From NCBI GenBank assembly GCA_047947135.1, contig CP170457.1:1054001-1118000 (forward strand): a stretch of DNA of 64,000 nt, read 5' to 3'. Under the pieces are notes generated by a model. It saw nothing but the letters and a program-made list of their open reading frames with translations. It was not told where the DNA came from and did not search any database. Position numbers and translations under genes: made by a program. Source of the DNA: Planctobacterium sp047947135 (GTDB lineage: Bacteria > Pseudomonadota > Gammaproteobacteria > Enterobacterales > Alteromonadaceae). This document shows, piece by piece, positions 18,268 to 27,118 of the stretch; position 1 is the stretch's first letter; each line of letters starts with the position of its first letter.

Positions 18268-18342
18268 ATATAACTAAAGGTGATTATGATAGTGGGGCTA
18301 AACTCATTAATCAATATATAGCTATAAAGTATATAGTTATAA
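18268..18342 (-). promoter_or_regulatory. AT-rich tandem repeats upstream of the sulfide cluster, possible operator
   Basis: Two 13-base near-identical direct repeats, TATATAGCTATAA (18315-18327) and TATATAGTTATAA (18330-18342), start 15 bases apart, and a third half-site ATATAACTA in inverse orientation lies at 18268-18276. They sit 25-100 bases upstream of the tauE start. Such sites fit an ArsR-family (BigR/SqrR-type) sulfide-responsive repressor, which controls similar clusters elsewhere; this assignment is inferred. Confidence 0.45.
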
Positions 18343-18570
18343 CTAACTGATTTTTTATATCTCGCTCTGCCATTCAAAAGAACCAATATTGGACATAACT
18401 CTTGAGTGATGTTGATTTTTTCGCGGCACAGCGGTGCATTTTTAGGGGCATTATAGAAGCGCTTCAGAAGATAAGAGCGTCAAAAGCTATAACTACTTTG
18501 AACTGTTTGTATGTCGCAATTGGGACAATTTATAGGTTAGATACGTTTACGCCCGGGTGTATGCGGTACA
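18343..18570. other. Intergenic region without recognisable gene
   Basis: Between the repeats upstream of tauE and the fadA terminator. A 74-codon open frame on the plus strand (18402-18626) runs through the fadA terminator and has no recognisable similarity or ribosome binding site. Nothing else supported was seen. Confidence 0.5.
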
Positions 18571-18596
18571 TAAAAAAGGAAGCCGAAGCTTCCTTT
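18571..18596 (-). terminator. Rho-independent terminator after fadA (UUCG tetraloop)
   Basis: On the minus strand the nine-base stem AAAGGAAGC / GCTTCCTTT (18575-18583 with 18588-18596) closes on a TTCG tetraloop and is followed by TTTTTTA. It lies 27 bases after the fadA stop codon. Confidence 0.92.
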
Positions 18597-18622
18597 CAAA
18601 TAATGTATGCATCAGTTTTGAT

Positions 18623-19786
18623 TTAAACGCGCTCAAATACCGTTGCGATACCCTGACCCAAACCAATACACATGGTGGCAAGGCCCACGGATTTGTCATT
18701 TGCTTCCATCAAGTTGAGCAAGGTGGTACTGATACGTGCCCCTGAGCAACCCAGTGGATGACCAAGAGCAATGGCGCCACCGTTGAGGTTGCACATTTCA
18801 TCATGACGGTCCATTAATCCAAGCACTTTAATACAGGAGAGCGCTTGCGCGGCAAAGGCTTCATTAAATTCCGCAAGCTCAATATCGTCAATGGTCATTC
18901 CGGCACGTTTTAATGCCTTTTGCGTCGCAGGAACTGGGCCATAACCCATAATTGCCGCGTCACAACCCGCGACACCCATAGAACGTATGCGAGCGCGAGG
19001 CGTCAGACCTAAATCTTTGGCTCTTTGCTCAGACATCAACAGCATTGCAGCAGCTCCGTCGGATATAGCCGAGGATGTACCAGCCGTTACTGTACCGTTA
19101 GCAGGGTCGAATACAGGGCGTAACTCAGCAAGGCCTTCAGCGGTGCAATCGGGACGAATGACTTCATCATGTTCAACGGAAATCAAAGCGCCATGTTGAT
19201 CATGGCCTTCAATGGGCACAATTTCGTTCTTCCAGCGCCCTTCCAGTGTGGCCTGATGGGCTCTTTGATGAGAACGAGCGCCAAAAGCGTCCTGCATTTC
19301 ACGTGTGATGCCATTTTGTTTACCTAACAACTCTGCTGTTAAGCCCATGTTACCGGATGCTTTTGCGGTATATTTGGCCAGTCCTGGGTGGAAGTCCAGA
19401 TTAAACGTCATAGGCACGTGTCCCATGTGTTCTACACCACCAATCATGTAGACATCGCCCTGACCAGTCATAATGCCTTTCGCGGCATCATGCAGCGCTT
19501 GCATCGATGAGCCGCATAAACGGTTTACTGTGACGGCACTGACACTTCTTGGGATATCGGTGAGCAACTGCGCGTTACGAGCAACGTTAAATCCCTGCTC
19601 TTTGGTTTGTTGCACACATCCCCAAATAATATCTTCAATTTCCATTGGATCGATTTGTGGATTTCTTTGCAATAAGGCCGTCATTAGCGATGCTGACAAT
19701 GATTCAGCACGGACATTACGAAAAATACCACCTTTAGAACGCCCCATAGGGGTACGTATACAATCGACAACTACTACGTTATTCAT
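18623..19786 (-). CDS. fadA: 3-ketoacyl-CoA thiolase FadA (acetyl-CoA C-acyltransferase)
   Basis: Last step of aerobic fatty-acid beta-oxidation: thiolytic release of acetyl-CoA. Catalytic Cys in VNRLCGSSMQALH (near residue 91), His in ALGHPLGCSGAR (near 343) and second Cys in TMCIGLGQG (near 373) are all present. 387 aa, equal to E. coli FadA; N-terminus VVVVDCIRTPMGRSKGG is typical. It follows fadB by 16 bases on the same strand, forming the fadBA operon that makes the alpha2-beta2 complex, and ends in a strong terminator. Confidence 0.97.
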   Translation of the reverse strand: MNNVVVVDCIRTPMGRSKGGIFRNVRAESLSASLMTALLQRNPQIDPMEIEDIIWGCVQQTKEQGFNVARNAQLLTDIPRSVSAVTVNRLCGSSMQALHDAAKGIMTGQGDVYMIGGVEHMGHVPMTFNLDFHPGLAKYTAKASGNMGLTAELLGKQNGITREMQDAFGARSHQRAHQATLEGRWKNEIVPIEGHDQHGALISVEHDEVIRPDCTAEGLAELRPVFDPANGTVTAGTSSAISDGAAAMLLMSEQRAKDLGLTPRARIRSMGVAGCDAAIMGYGPVPATQKALKRAGMTIDDIELAEFNEAFAAQALSCIKVLGLMDRHDEMCNLNGGAIALGHPLGCSGARISTTLLNLMEANDKSVGLATMCIGLGQGIATVFERV

Positions 19787-19802
19787 TATTTATTCCCCCG
19801 TA

Positions 19803-21956
19803 TTATGCGTCAAAGAATGACTTGCCAGCGGCAGCCATTTCGCGTGTCTTATCGGTGACCTGGTAAAGCGCACCTAAGTGTGCAAACTGGTCAGCGGTTG
19901 CAACAAACTTAGCTAATCCCATATTGTCGATAAAGCGGAAAATACCGCCTCTGAATGGAGGGAAACCTAAGCCGTATAGCAGTGCCATATCTGCTTCAGC
20001 CGGGCTGGCGACAATGCCTTCTTCCAGGCAGCGAATTGACTCGTTGGCCATCGGAATCATTAATCGCGCAATCATTTCATCAGCGGAGAATTCCTGGCGT
20101 TCTGCCGCATGCGCTTGCAGCAATTGATAAGCAGCCTCTGCTGGCGCTTTTACCGGGCGACCTCGCTTGTCTGTGCTGTGGTCATAGAAGCCCAATTTAT
20201 TTTTCTGTCCGAAGCGCTTGGCCTGATACATCAGCGTGACTGGGTCATTAGCGATCTTTTGCATACGTTCAGGGAATCCGGCAGCCATAACATCTGCGGC
20301 GTGGTCAGCTGTATCTATTCCGACGACATCTAGTAAGTAGGCAGGTCCCATCGGCCAACCAAACTGTTTTTCCAACACTTTATCAACGGCTACAAAATCT
20401 GCACCATCCAGCAGCAACTGGCTGAAGCCAGCGAAGTAAGGGAACAATACGCGGTTGACTAAAAAGCCTGGGCAGTCATTGACCACAATGGGGGTTTTAC
20501 CCATTTTTAAGGTCATGGCTACGACGTTGTTGATAGTTTGCTCAGAGGTCTTTTCACCACGAATGATCTCAACCAATGGCATTTTATGCACTGGATTAAA
20601 AAAGTGCATACCACAGAATCGTTCAGGTTTATCCAGGTTTTCTGCCAATGAGTTAATCGAAATGGTTGAGGTGTTGGAGCAGATAATCGTGTCGTCAGCA
20701 ACGTGTTGTTCTGTTTCTTTCAACACGATACCTTTCACTTTTGGGTTTTCAACGACGGCTTCAATGACAATGTCAGCGTCTTTAATGGCCGAATATTCCA
20801 AAGAGGGCACGATACTGTTCAGTGTTTGCGCCATTTTTTCAGCGGTCACTTTGCCGCGTGACATGCCTTTACCCAGAATCTTGGTCGCTTCATCCAGACC
20901 CAGGGTTAAGGCGTCCTGCGCAATGTCTTTCATTACGGTTTTGGTGCCTTTATAAGCTGCCTGGTAGGCAATACCGCCGCCCATGATTCCGGCACCCAGT
21001 ACTGCTGCCATATCAAATGACTTGTCCGCACCTTTGGCTAATTTTTTGCCTTTGCCCTTAACAACCTGATCCGCCAGGAAGATACCAACCTGTGCAGTCG
21101 CGGCGTCCGATTTTGCCAGTTTAACAAAGCCGGCATTCTCCAGTTGTAATGCCGCGTTGCGATCGCCGAATGCAGCCTTTTCCAGCGTTTCTGCGACCAT
21201 GTGCGGGGCTGGGTAGTGTCTACCTGCCTGAGCTGCAACCATGCCTTTAGCGGTTGCAAAGCACATCAGTGCTTCATTCTTTGTTAATTTCAGCGGTTCA
21301 AGTTTTGCCTGACGACGGGCTTTCCAGTCAATTTTGCCAGCAATTGCATCTTTCATCATCTGCAATGCCACAGCTTGCAGTTGCTCAGGTGTCGTTGCAG
21401 CATCTATCGCCCCTTCAGCAAGGGCTTTGTCTGCTTTGCGGTCTTTACCCGTGGTCATCCACTCCATCGCATTATCGGCACCAATTATGCGAGGTAATCT
21501 GACGGTGCCACCAAAACCTGGCATTAAACCCAGTTTTACTTCCGGTAGGCCAATCGCCGCAGTGCTGTCAGCCACGCGAAGGTCACAGGCCAGCGTCATT
21601 TCACATCCGCCACCTAAGGCAAAGCCATTAATTGCCGCTATTGTTGGAAATGGCAGATCTTCGAAGCGATCGAATACTTTTGAGGTTTTTTGAACCCAGT
21701 TGAGTAGTTCTTCTTCAGGAGCCGCAAATAGTGCGGTGAATTCAGTGATGTCTGCACCCACGATAAAGGTACTTTTTGATGAGCGCACTATTGCACCCTT
21801 AATGTCACTGTGACTTTCCAGAGTTGCACACAACTCATCGAGTTCAGATACCGTTTTCTGATCGAACTTGTTTACCGAACCTGAGGCATTAAAGATGATG
21901 TCTGCGATACCATCTTCAATCAGGTTGGCTTGCAAGCATTGGCCATCGAAAATCAT
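19803..21956 (-). CDS. fadB: Fatty acid oxidation complex alpha subunit FadB
   Basis: Multifunctional enoyl-CoA hydratase/isomerase and 3-hydroxyacyl-CoA dehydrogenase. The N-terminal crotonase domain (about 1-190) has NGFALGGGCEMTLACD and LPEVKLGLMPGFGG; the Rossmann dehydrogenase (about 310-490) begins AAVLGAGIMGGGIAYQAA, with SNTSTI and HFFNPVHKMPLVEI; the C-terminal domains follow with GFLVNRVLFPYFAG. About 717 aa. ATG at 21954-21956 is preferred to the ATG at 21968 because GGAG lies six to seven bases before it and the resulting N-terminus is the family form. Upstream is a PsrA-like palindrome. Confidence 0.96.
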   Translation of the reverse strand: MIFDGQCLQANLIEDGIADIIFNASGSVNKFDQKTVSELDELCATLESHSDIKGAIVRSSKSTFIVGADITEFTALFAAPEEELLNWVQKTSKVFDRFEDLPFPTIAAINGFALGGGCEMTLACDLRVADSTAAIGLPEVKLGLMPGFGGTVRLPRIIGADNAMEWMTTGKDRKADKALAEGAIDAATTPEQLQAVALQMMKDAIAGKIDWKARRQAKLEPLKLTKNEALMCFATAKGMVAAQAGRHYPAPHMVAETLEKAAFGDRNAALQLENAGFVKLAKSDAATAQVGIFLADQVVKGKGKKLAKGADKSFDMAAVLGAGIMGGGIAYQAAYKGTKTVMKDIAQDALTLGLDEATKILGKGMSRGKVTAEKMAQTLNSIVPSLEYSAIKDADIVIEAVVENPKVKGIVLKETEQHVADDTIICSNTSTISINSLAENLDKPERFCGMHFFNPVHKMPLVEIIRGEKTSEQTINNVVAMTLKMGKTPIVVNDCPGFLVNRVLFPYFAGFSQLLLDGADFVAVDKVLEKQFGWPMGPAYLLDVVGIDTADHAADVMAAGFPERMQKIANDPVTLMYQAKRFGQKNKLGFYDHSTDKRGRPVKAPAEAAYQLLQAHAAERQEFSADEMIARLMIPMANESIRCLEEGIVASPAEADMALLYGLGFPPFRGGIFRFIDNMGLAKFVATADQFAHLGALYQVTDKTREMAAAGKSFFDA

Positions 21957-22122
21957 ATGGGTCTCCATTTTTCGGTGTTTATTATATTGTCATTTGAGCA
22001 TGTGCTGGTTTTATATAGGGTCGAAATTTCAGACCATGCTTACTGTGAAATATGGGGCAAACACCAATTTCTCAATTGTAGGGAGGCAACATTGTTGTCA
22101 AACGTTGTGTAAATTTCAATAC

Positions 22123-22146
22123 AAATTCAAACAATTGTTTAAATTT
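22123..22146. promoter_or_regulatory. PsrA-like operator between fadB and slt
   Basis: The 24-base near-perfect palindrome (one mismatch in the 12-base arms) is centred on CAAACAATTGTTT (22128-22140). This fits the published PsrA pattern (G/C)AAAC-N2-4-GTTT(G/C) except the last base. PsrA-type TetR regulators repress fad genes in Shewanella and Pseudomonas and respond to long-chain fatty acids. It lies about 170 bases upstream of fadB and 140 upstream of slt. The remaining 21957-22283 shows no gene. Confidence 0.55.
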
Positions 22147-22283
22147 TTGTTGCAGCTAGGTTGCTGGTGGTATCAAAGTGCTGAACTGAGAGTGGACAAT
22201 ACTTGCATCTGACAGCAGATACATTAAGGTGTTGGTGACAGGCTTTTTCGGGCTTTCCAATACAAAATGGTGCTTATATTTCG

Positions 22284-24197
22284 ATGTTTAGAGCAATCGT
22301 TGCGGTAATATTTGTCATTCTGCATTTACCAGCATTGGGTAAAGTTGAAAATGCTGATGCTGAACAGTTGCGTGAGTGGTTTACTCGGGCAGAGCAAATT
22401 GCCCACCGCCCCAATAGCTCTGAGTATCGGTTTCTAAAACAGCAACTGCAGAATTATCCACTGTATCCCTATGTAGAGCAAAAGACGCTGTTGCGTTATC
22501 CCTATCTGTCTAACGAAAAACGGATTGCCCAGTTTTTATCGGAATATGAGAATACTCCTTTGGATCGACCATTGCGTCGAAAATGGTTACAACATCTTGC
22601 TCGTCAACAACGTCCAGAAATGTTTTTAAAATATTATCGAGAATTGAATAATGTGGAACTGGCATGTCAGGCGCTGCTATTTCAGATCGGTGATAATCAG
22701 CCCTCTCCAGAGCAGTTGCAACAAATTGAAGCGTTTTGGCTGGTGGGTAAATCTCAACCTAAAGAGTGCGATCCACTGTTTGATATGTGGGAAGAGAAAG
22801 ATCAACGCAGCAACGAGTTGATTTTAAAAAGAATCGAGCTCGCTGCTGATGGTGGCAGAACGACTCTCATCCCTTATCTTAAGCGGTTGCTTCCAGAAGA
22901 AATGCGTTATCTCGCAGACTTGTGGTTGGCAATACGAAGAGCGCCAAGTCATCTGACCGAGCAGTCTCGCTTTTTGGGACGATATCCAGATATAGAGGCA
23001 CGTATTATAACCTATGGGATGAAGCGCCTCATCTGGCGACGTCCGGAACTCGCCTTGCGTTATTGGTCACCTTTGAGCGAGAAATATCCTCTGACCACAG
23101 AACAAAAACAACAGGTATCCAGAAGTTTTGCTATAGCGCTCGCAGCTAAAAACCATAAAAACGCAGAACTCTGGCTGGAAAAAGCTGCGTCAAGTAAGGC
23201 TGACGAGGACATTTATCGGTGGCATCTGACGGAAGTGTTACGGGCCCAAAACTGGCGGCATGCATTTGAAGTGTTGCAGACGGTGCCCAATTCGGTGGCT
23301 GACAATTTAAGCTACCAGTACTGGTTAGCACGTGCCATGGAAGAACTGCAGATGGTTGAACAGGCAACCACGATTTATCAAAGTCTGGCGGGCAATCGCC
23401 ATTATTATGGTTTTATGGCCAGTGGCAAGCTAGGACGACCAGTTTCCATGATGAATAAACCGATCGCGGTAGACTCATTGGATAAGCAACGAGTTATGGC
23501 CATACCCGCAATGCAACGGGCACAATTATTCGTTGAATTACAGCGTTTTACTTCGGCACGACGTGAATGGAATCATTTAATGCCAGCACTGAGTAAACCA
23601 GAGAAAGCCATTGCTGCCTATTTGGCCAACGAATGGCGATGGTTTGATCAATCCATACATACTTTTTCGGATTCTGGTTATCTTGATGATGTTGAACGGC
23701 GCTTTCCTTTGGCATTCAAAGAACATATGTTATCCAGCGCCAAAAATCACAATGTCAATCCTGCCTGGGCCTTTGCGATTGCACGCCGGGAAAGTGCCTT
23801 TAAACCTGATGCCCGTTCCGGAGTGGGGGCGCAGGGACTGATGCAATTACTGCCTGGGACCGTCAATTACCTGGAACGGCGCAAGGTCCATCGCAACAAG
23901 TTATATAACCCCGAGTACAATCTGGAGATGGGCAACCGCTACTTAAGTTACCTGATGGGGCGTATGGAAGGTAACCATATACTTGCGACCGCGTCTTACA
24001 ATGCCGGCTGGCGACGTGTTCAGAATTGGATACCGGAAGAGAAAACTGATCTGGATATCTGGATAGAAACTATTCCATTTAGTGAAACAAGAAATTATGT
24101 AAAAGCAGTACTAGCCTATAAACAGATTTATCATGAACTGTTAGGATATCAGGACAATTATTTTGCTGAATATGCCTCGATGAAAATTGGCGGTTAG
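22284..24197 (+). CDS. slt: Soluble lytic murein transglycosylase Slt70
   Basis: Periplasmic enzyme that cuts glycan strands with formation of 1,6-anhydro-muramic acid. Signal peptide at residues 1-19 (AVIFVILHLPALGKVE), a long alpha-superhelical U/L domain (about 20-470) and the C-terminal goose-lysozyme-like SLT domain. The catalytic Glu is in AIARRESAFKPDARS (near residue 503), followed by GAQGLMQLLP, YNPEYNLEMGNRYL and ATASYNAGWRRV. 637 aa, close to the E. coli enzyme. ATG at 22284. It ends shortly before pepQ, with the same strand. Confidence 0.94.
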   Translation: MFRAIVAVIFVILHLPALGKVENADAEQLREWFTRAEQIAHRPNSSEYRFLKQQLQNYPLYPYVEQKTLLRYPYLSNEKRIAQFLSEYENTPLDRPLRRKWLQHLARQQRPEMFLKYYRELNNVELACQALLFQIGDNQPSPEQLQQIEAFWLVGKSQPKECDPLFDMWEEKDQRSNELILKRIELAADGGRTTLIPYLKRLLPEEMRYLADLWLAIRRAPSHLTEQSRFLGRYPDIEARIITYGMKRLIWRRPELALRYWSPLSEKYPLTTEQKQQVSRSFAIALAAKNHKNAELWLEKAASSKADEDIYRWHLTEVLRAQNWRHAFEVLQTVPNSVADNLSYQYWLARAMEELQMVEQATTIYQSLAGNRHYYGFMASGKLGRPVSMMNKPIAVDSLDKQRVMAIPAMQRAQLFVELQRFTSARREWNHLMPALSKPEKAIAAYLANEWRWFDQSIHTFSDSGYLDDVERRFPLAFKEHMLSSAKNHNVNPAWAFAIARRESAFKPDARSGVGAQGLMQLLPGTVNYLERRKVHRNKLYNPEYNLEMGNRYLSYLMGRMEGNHILATASYNAGWRRVQNWIPEEKTDLDIWIETIPFSETRNYVKAVLAYKQIYHELLGYQDNYFAEYASMKIGG

Positions 24198-24261
24198 GCA
24201 AGTTATACAGGAACCCGCACTGGCTGATTCAAACCAGAGTGTTCCACTAGATGAGGAAAAC

Positions 24262-25581
24262 ATGTCGAGTCTAAATCAACTGTTTGCAGAACACATCAGT
24301 GAGCTTCAACAGCGCACCAAAGAAGCCCTGCTACGCGAGGGTATCGAAGGGTTAGTCATCCACTCGGGGCAAAGCAAACGCTTGTTTTTGGATGACAATC
24401 ACTATCCCTTTTACGTCAATCCGCAATTTAAGGCCTGGGTGCCGATTATAGACAATCCAAATTGCTGGTTGATTGTTAATGGTGAGCAAAAACCCAAGTT
24501 AATTTTTTATCGGCCAACGGATTTCTGGCACAAAGTGCCAGATGAACCACAGGACTTTTGGACTGAAGAATTTGATATTCATTTTCTCAGCAAACCTGAA
24601 GCCGTAGAAAAGTATTTACCTTATGACAAAAGTCGCTGGGCCTATATTGGTGAGTATTTGGAAGTGGCCAGTGCTCTGGGTTTTGAAGTGGTCAATCCGG
24701 ATCGGGTACTGCATTATTTGCACTATCATCGCGCTTATAAAACAGAGTATGAACTGAATTGCATGCGGGAATCCAACCGTATTGCCGTGGCTGGACATAA
24801 AGCAGCAGAGCAGGCCTTTCGCGATGGTAAAAGCGAATTTGATATCAACTTAAGTTATTTGCAGGCCACGCGACTGGGGCAGAACGAACTGCCTTATACC
24901 AGCATTGTGACGCTTAATGAAAATGCCGCTATTTTGCACAATATGAATACGGAGGTGCATAAGCCCGAACAATTACGTTCCTTTTTAATCGATGCAGGAG
25001 CCACTTATCACGGTTATGCGGCCGATATTACCCGTACTTATGCGACCAATGACGGTGTTTTTGCCGAGATGATAAAGGCGATGGACGAGGTAACACTGGA
25101 TCTCATTGCCAGGCTGCGGCCCGGTATCGCATATGGGGATATTCATTTTCAGGCACATCAACATATCGCCCGCCTGTTAAATCAATTTGGTATTGTTAAT
25201 TTGACCGCTGAAGATATTCTTGAGCAGGGCATTACCAGTACATTCTTTCCTCATGGCATTGGGCATTTCCTGGGGTTACAGGTACATGATGTAGGAGGTC
25301 AAATGGCAGATGATCGCGGCACGCCGCAACCGCCGCCAGAAGCGCACCCATTCCTGAGAACAACCCGCACAGTTGAGGCATCACAGGTATTTACAATCGA
25401 ACCCGGTTTATATTTTATCGAAAGTTTGCTGGGTGATCTCAAAGCGACGGAAAAATCCAAATATATCAATTGGGACACCGTTGCCGAACTGGCTCCATTT
25501 GGTGGTATTCGTATTGAAGACGATATTATTGTGCATCAAAGTCACAATGAGAATATGACCCGAGAGTTAGGGCTTAACTAA
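24262..25581 (+). CDS. pepQ: Xaa-Pro dipeptidase PepQ
   Basis: Mn-dependent prolidase that splits dipeptides with C-terminal proline. The pita-bread metal ligands are visible: two Asp in DAGATYHGYAADITRTY (about residues 243-260), His in FPHGIGHFLGLQVHDVGG (about 335), Glu in FTIEPGLYFI (about 380) and Glu in GGIRIEDDI (about 420). About 439 aa versus 443 in E. coli. The start ATG at 24262 follows GAGG and yields the family N-terminus; a longer in-frame GTG start at 24187 would overlap slt and add 25 unconserved residues. Confidence 0.95.
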   Translation: MSSLNQLFAEHISELQQRTKEALLREGIEGLVIHSGQSKRLFLDDNHYPFYVNPQFKAWVPIIDNPNCWLIVNGEQKPKLIFYRPTDFWHKVPDEPQDFWTEEFDIHFLSKPEAVEKYLPYDKSRWAYIGEYLEVASALGFEVVNPDRVLHYLHYHRAYKTEYELNCMRESNRIAVAGHKAAEQAFRDGKSEFDINLSYLQATRLGQNELPYTSIVTLNENAAILHNMNTEVHKPEQLRSFLIDAGATYHGYAADITRTYATNDGVFAEMIKAMDEVTLDLIARLRPGIAYGDIHFQAHQHIARLLNQFGIVNLTAEDILEQGITSTFFPHGIGHFLGLQVHDVGGQMADDRGTPQPPPEAHPFLRTTRTVEASQVFTIEPGLYFIESLLGDLKATEKSKYINWDTVAELAPFGGIRIEDDIIVHQSHNENMTRELGLN

Positions 25582-25618
25582 ATTCAGAATTGAGATTATA
25601 AAGACGACCATAGTGAGC

Positions 25619-25640
25619 AGGACCAGCGTAAGTTGGTCCT
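25619..25640. other. Hairpin between pepQ and metJ
   Basis: Seven-base arms AGGACCA (25619-25625) and TGGTCCT (25634-25640) with an eight-base loop lie 37 bases after the pepQ stop. There is no T-run on either strand, so it is not a standard terminator; it may stabilise mRNA ends or help Rho-dependent ending. Role unknown. Confidence 0.4.
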
Positions 25641-25737
25641 AAAGTACCTGAAGAAACTCACTCTGGGTTCAGCTTGCTAGAAAGGGCGGCATTGTTTCTA
25701 ACAAACAACGCCTTGATAGACACTATTTCAAGCAGTT

Positions 25738-26055
25738 CTAGTCTTCTGGGTCTTTTACTTCAATGCCCAAAGCTTCCATTTGACGGCGCGCCTCGATGGG
25801 GATCTTATTATGGTTCTCTTTACTCAGATCATCATCATTTGGCAAGGGTTGCCCGGTAAAAGCATGGAGAAAGGCTTCACACAATAACTCAGAATTAGTC
25901 GCATGCTTGAGGTTTTTTATTTGTCTTCTGGTACGTTCATCGGTTAACACCTTCAGCACCCTCACTGGGATAGAGACAGTGATCTTTTTGACATTTTCGC
26001 TCTTTTTTCCATGGTCGACATATGGGTGAATGTATTCACCGTTCCAATTCGCCAT
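25738..26055 (-). CDS. metJ: Methionine regulon repressor MetJ
   Basis: Ribbon-helix-helix repressor that uses S-adenosylmethionine as corepressor. The 105-aa sequence is highly conserved: NGEYIHPYVDHGKKSENVKK, then the DNA-contacting strand ITVSIPVRVLKVLTDER, and NSELLCEAFLHAFTGQPLPND. The ATG at 26053-26055 has GGGAAG upstream; a GTG at 26061 is an alternative. It is divergent from metF with tandem Met boxes between, so it probably represses both itself and metF. Confidence 0.97.
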   Translation of the reverse strand: MANWNGEYIHPYVDHGKKSENVKKITVSIPVRVLKVLTDERTRRQIKNLKHATNSELLCEAFLHAFTGQPLPNDDDLSKENHNKIPIEARRQMEALGIEVKDPED

Positions 26056-26131
26056 ACTCACTTCCCATCAGCCAATAAACAAAATCCAATTGCGCTAAAG
26101 TTTATCCTGAAATCACCAGCAGTCAAGAATA

Positions 26132-26155
26132 GGCATCTAAACATCTTGACGTCTA
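26132..26155. promoter_or_regulatory. Met box array, distal cluster (MetJ operator)
   Basis: Three contiguous eight-base units GGCATCTA, AACATCTT, GACGTCTA resemble the AGACGTCT consensus; GACGTCTA is the closest match. MetJ binds such tandem repeats as cooperative dimers. Located 49-72 bases before the metF ATG and about 77-100 before metJ. Confidence 0.8.
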
Positions 26156-26176
26156 AGCTATTTACCTTTACATTTG

Positions 26177-26192
26177 GCCATCTAAACGTCTA
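26177..26192. promoter_or_regulatory. Met box pair, proximal cluster (MetJ operator)
   Basis: Two units GCCATCTA (26177-26184) and AACGTCTA (26185-26192) abut the metF ribosome binding site AAGGTGG (26193-26199). The start of the first unit is 22 bases after the end of the distal cluster. Binding here would sit at or just after the transcription start of metF. Confidence 0.75.
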
Positions 26193-26203
26193 AAGGTGGT
26201 AGC

Positions 26204-27088
26204 ATGGTGTCATATGCACAGGGAATCGATGCCCTTAATCAGTCGGTATCCGAATTAAAAAATATCAATGTATCTTTTGAATTCTTCCCGCCGAAAACTG
26301 AAGGTATGGAAAAAACACTGTGGAAATCAGTGGAGAGACTGGCGCCCCTAGAACCCAAGTATATGTCTGTTACCTATGGTGCGAATAGTGGTGAGCGCGA
26401 GCGTACTCACGATGTTGTAAAGCGCATTCAAACTCAAACAGGGATTCAGGCTGCGCCCCATTTGACCTGCGTAGATGCCACCCGTGAAGAACTGGTACAA
26501 ATTGCGCAGGATTACTGGGAAACCGGCATCCGGCACATTGTGGCATTGCGTGGTGACTTGCCACCTGGATCAACTGAGAAATGTTCTTATGCGGTAGATT
26601 TAGTCGAGCTATTAAAAGGCGTTGCTGACTTTGATATTTCCGTGGCTGCTTATCCCGAGACGCATCCAGATGCCCCCAGTTCCCAGTTCGATTTACTTAA
26701 TTTAAAGCGTAAAGCAGAAGCGGGGGCCAATCAGGCAATTACCCAGTTTTTCTTTGATGCTGAAATATTCCTGCGCTTTCGGGATCGAGCGGCAGCTGCG
26801 GGTATCGATATGGAGCTGGTGCCCGGCATATTACCTGTAACTAATTACCAGACCCTGTGTAAGTTCGCTGGGTTTACCAATGTCCATGTCCCCCAATGGT
26901 TACATCATCAATTTGCTGGTTTAGCCGATGACGATCAAACTACACGTAACTTGCTGGGCGCTAGTATTGCTATGGATATGGTCAAAGTACTGGCTAAAGA
27001 AGGGGTGCGGGATTTTCATTTTTATACCTTGAATCGCAGCGAATTAAGTTATGCGATTTGTCATATGCTGGGTGTTAGACCAGAATAG
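26204..27088 (+). CDS. metF: Methylenetetrahydrofolate reductase MetF
   Basis: FAD enzyme that reduces 5,10-methylene-THF to 5-methyl-THF for methionine synthesis. The TIM-barrel landmarks are VSFEFFPPKTEGME near residue 24, PHLTCVDATREEL near 86, ALRGDLPPG near 117, QFFFDAEIFLRF near 182 and VPGILPVTNY near 207. 294 aa, the usual bacterial length. ATG 26204 follows AAGGTGG. MetJ control is indicated by the Met boxes upstream. Confidence 0.97.
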   Translation: MVSYAQGIDALNQSVSELKNINVSFEFFPPKTEGMEKTLWKSVERLAPLEPKYMSVTYGANSGERERTHDVVKRIQTQTGIQAAPHLTCVDATREELVQIAQDYWETGIRHIVALRGDLPPGSTEKCSYAVDLVELLKGVADFDISVAAYPETHPDAPSSQFDLLNLKRKAEAGANQAITQFFFDAEIFLRFRDRAAAAGIDMELVPGILPVTNYQTLCKFAGFTNVHVPQWLHHQFAGLADDDQTTRNLLGASIAMDMVKVLAKEGVRDFHFYTLNRSELSYAICHMLGVRPE

Positions 27089-27118
27089 TAAGCAACTGAT
27101 TCTGGAACAGGCACCACC

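Noticed and set aside
18402..18626. 74-codon open frame between tauE and fadA
   Set aside because: Runs through the fadA terminator, no ribosome binding site, no recognisable similarity.
20455..20955. 166-codon open frame opposite fadB
   Set aside because: Antisense shadow of the conserved fadB coding region.
24187..24261. Upstream extension of pepQ overlapping slt
   Set aside because: Unconserved residues; ATG 24262 has a good ribosome binding site.
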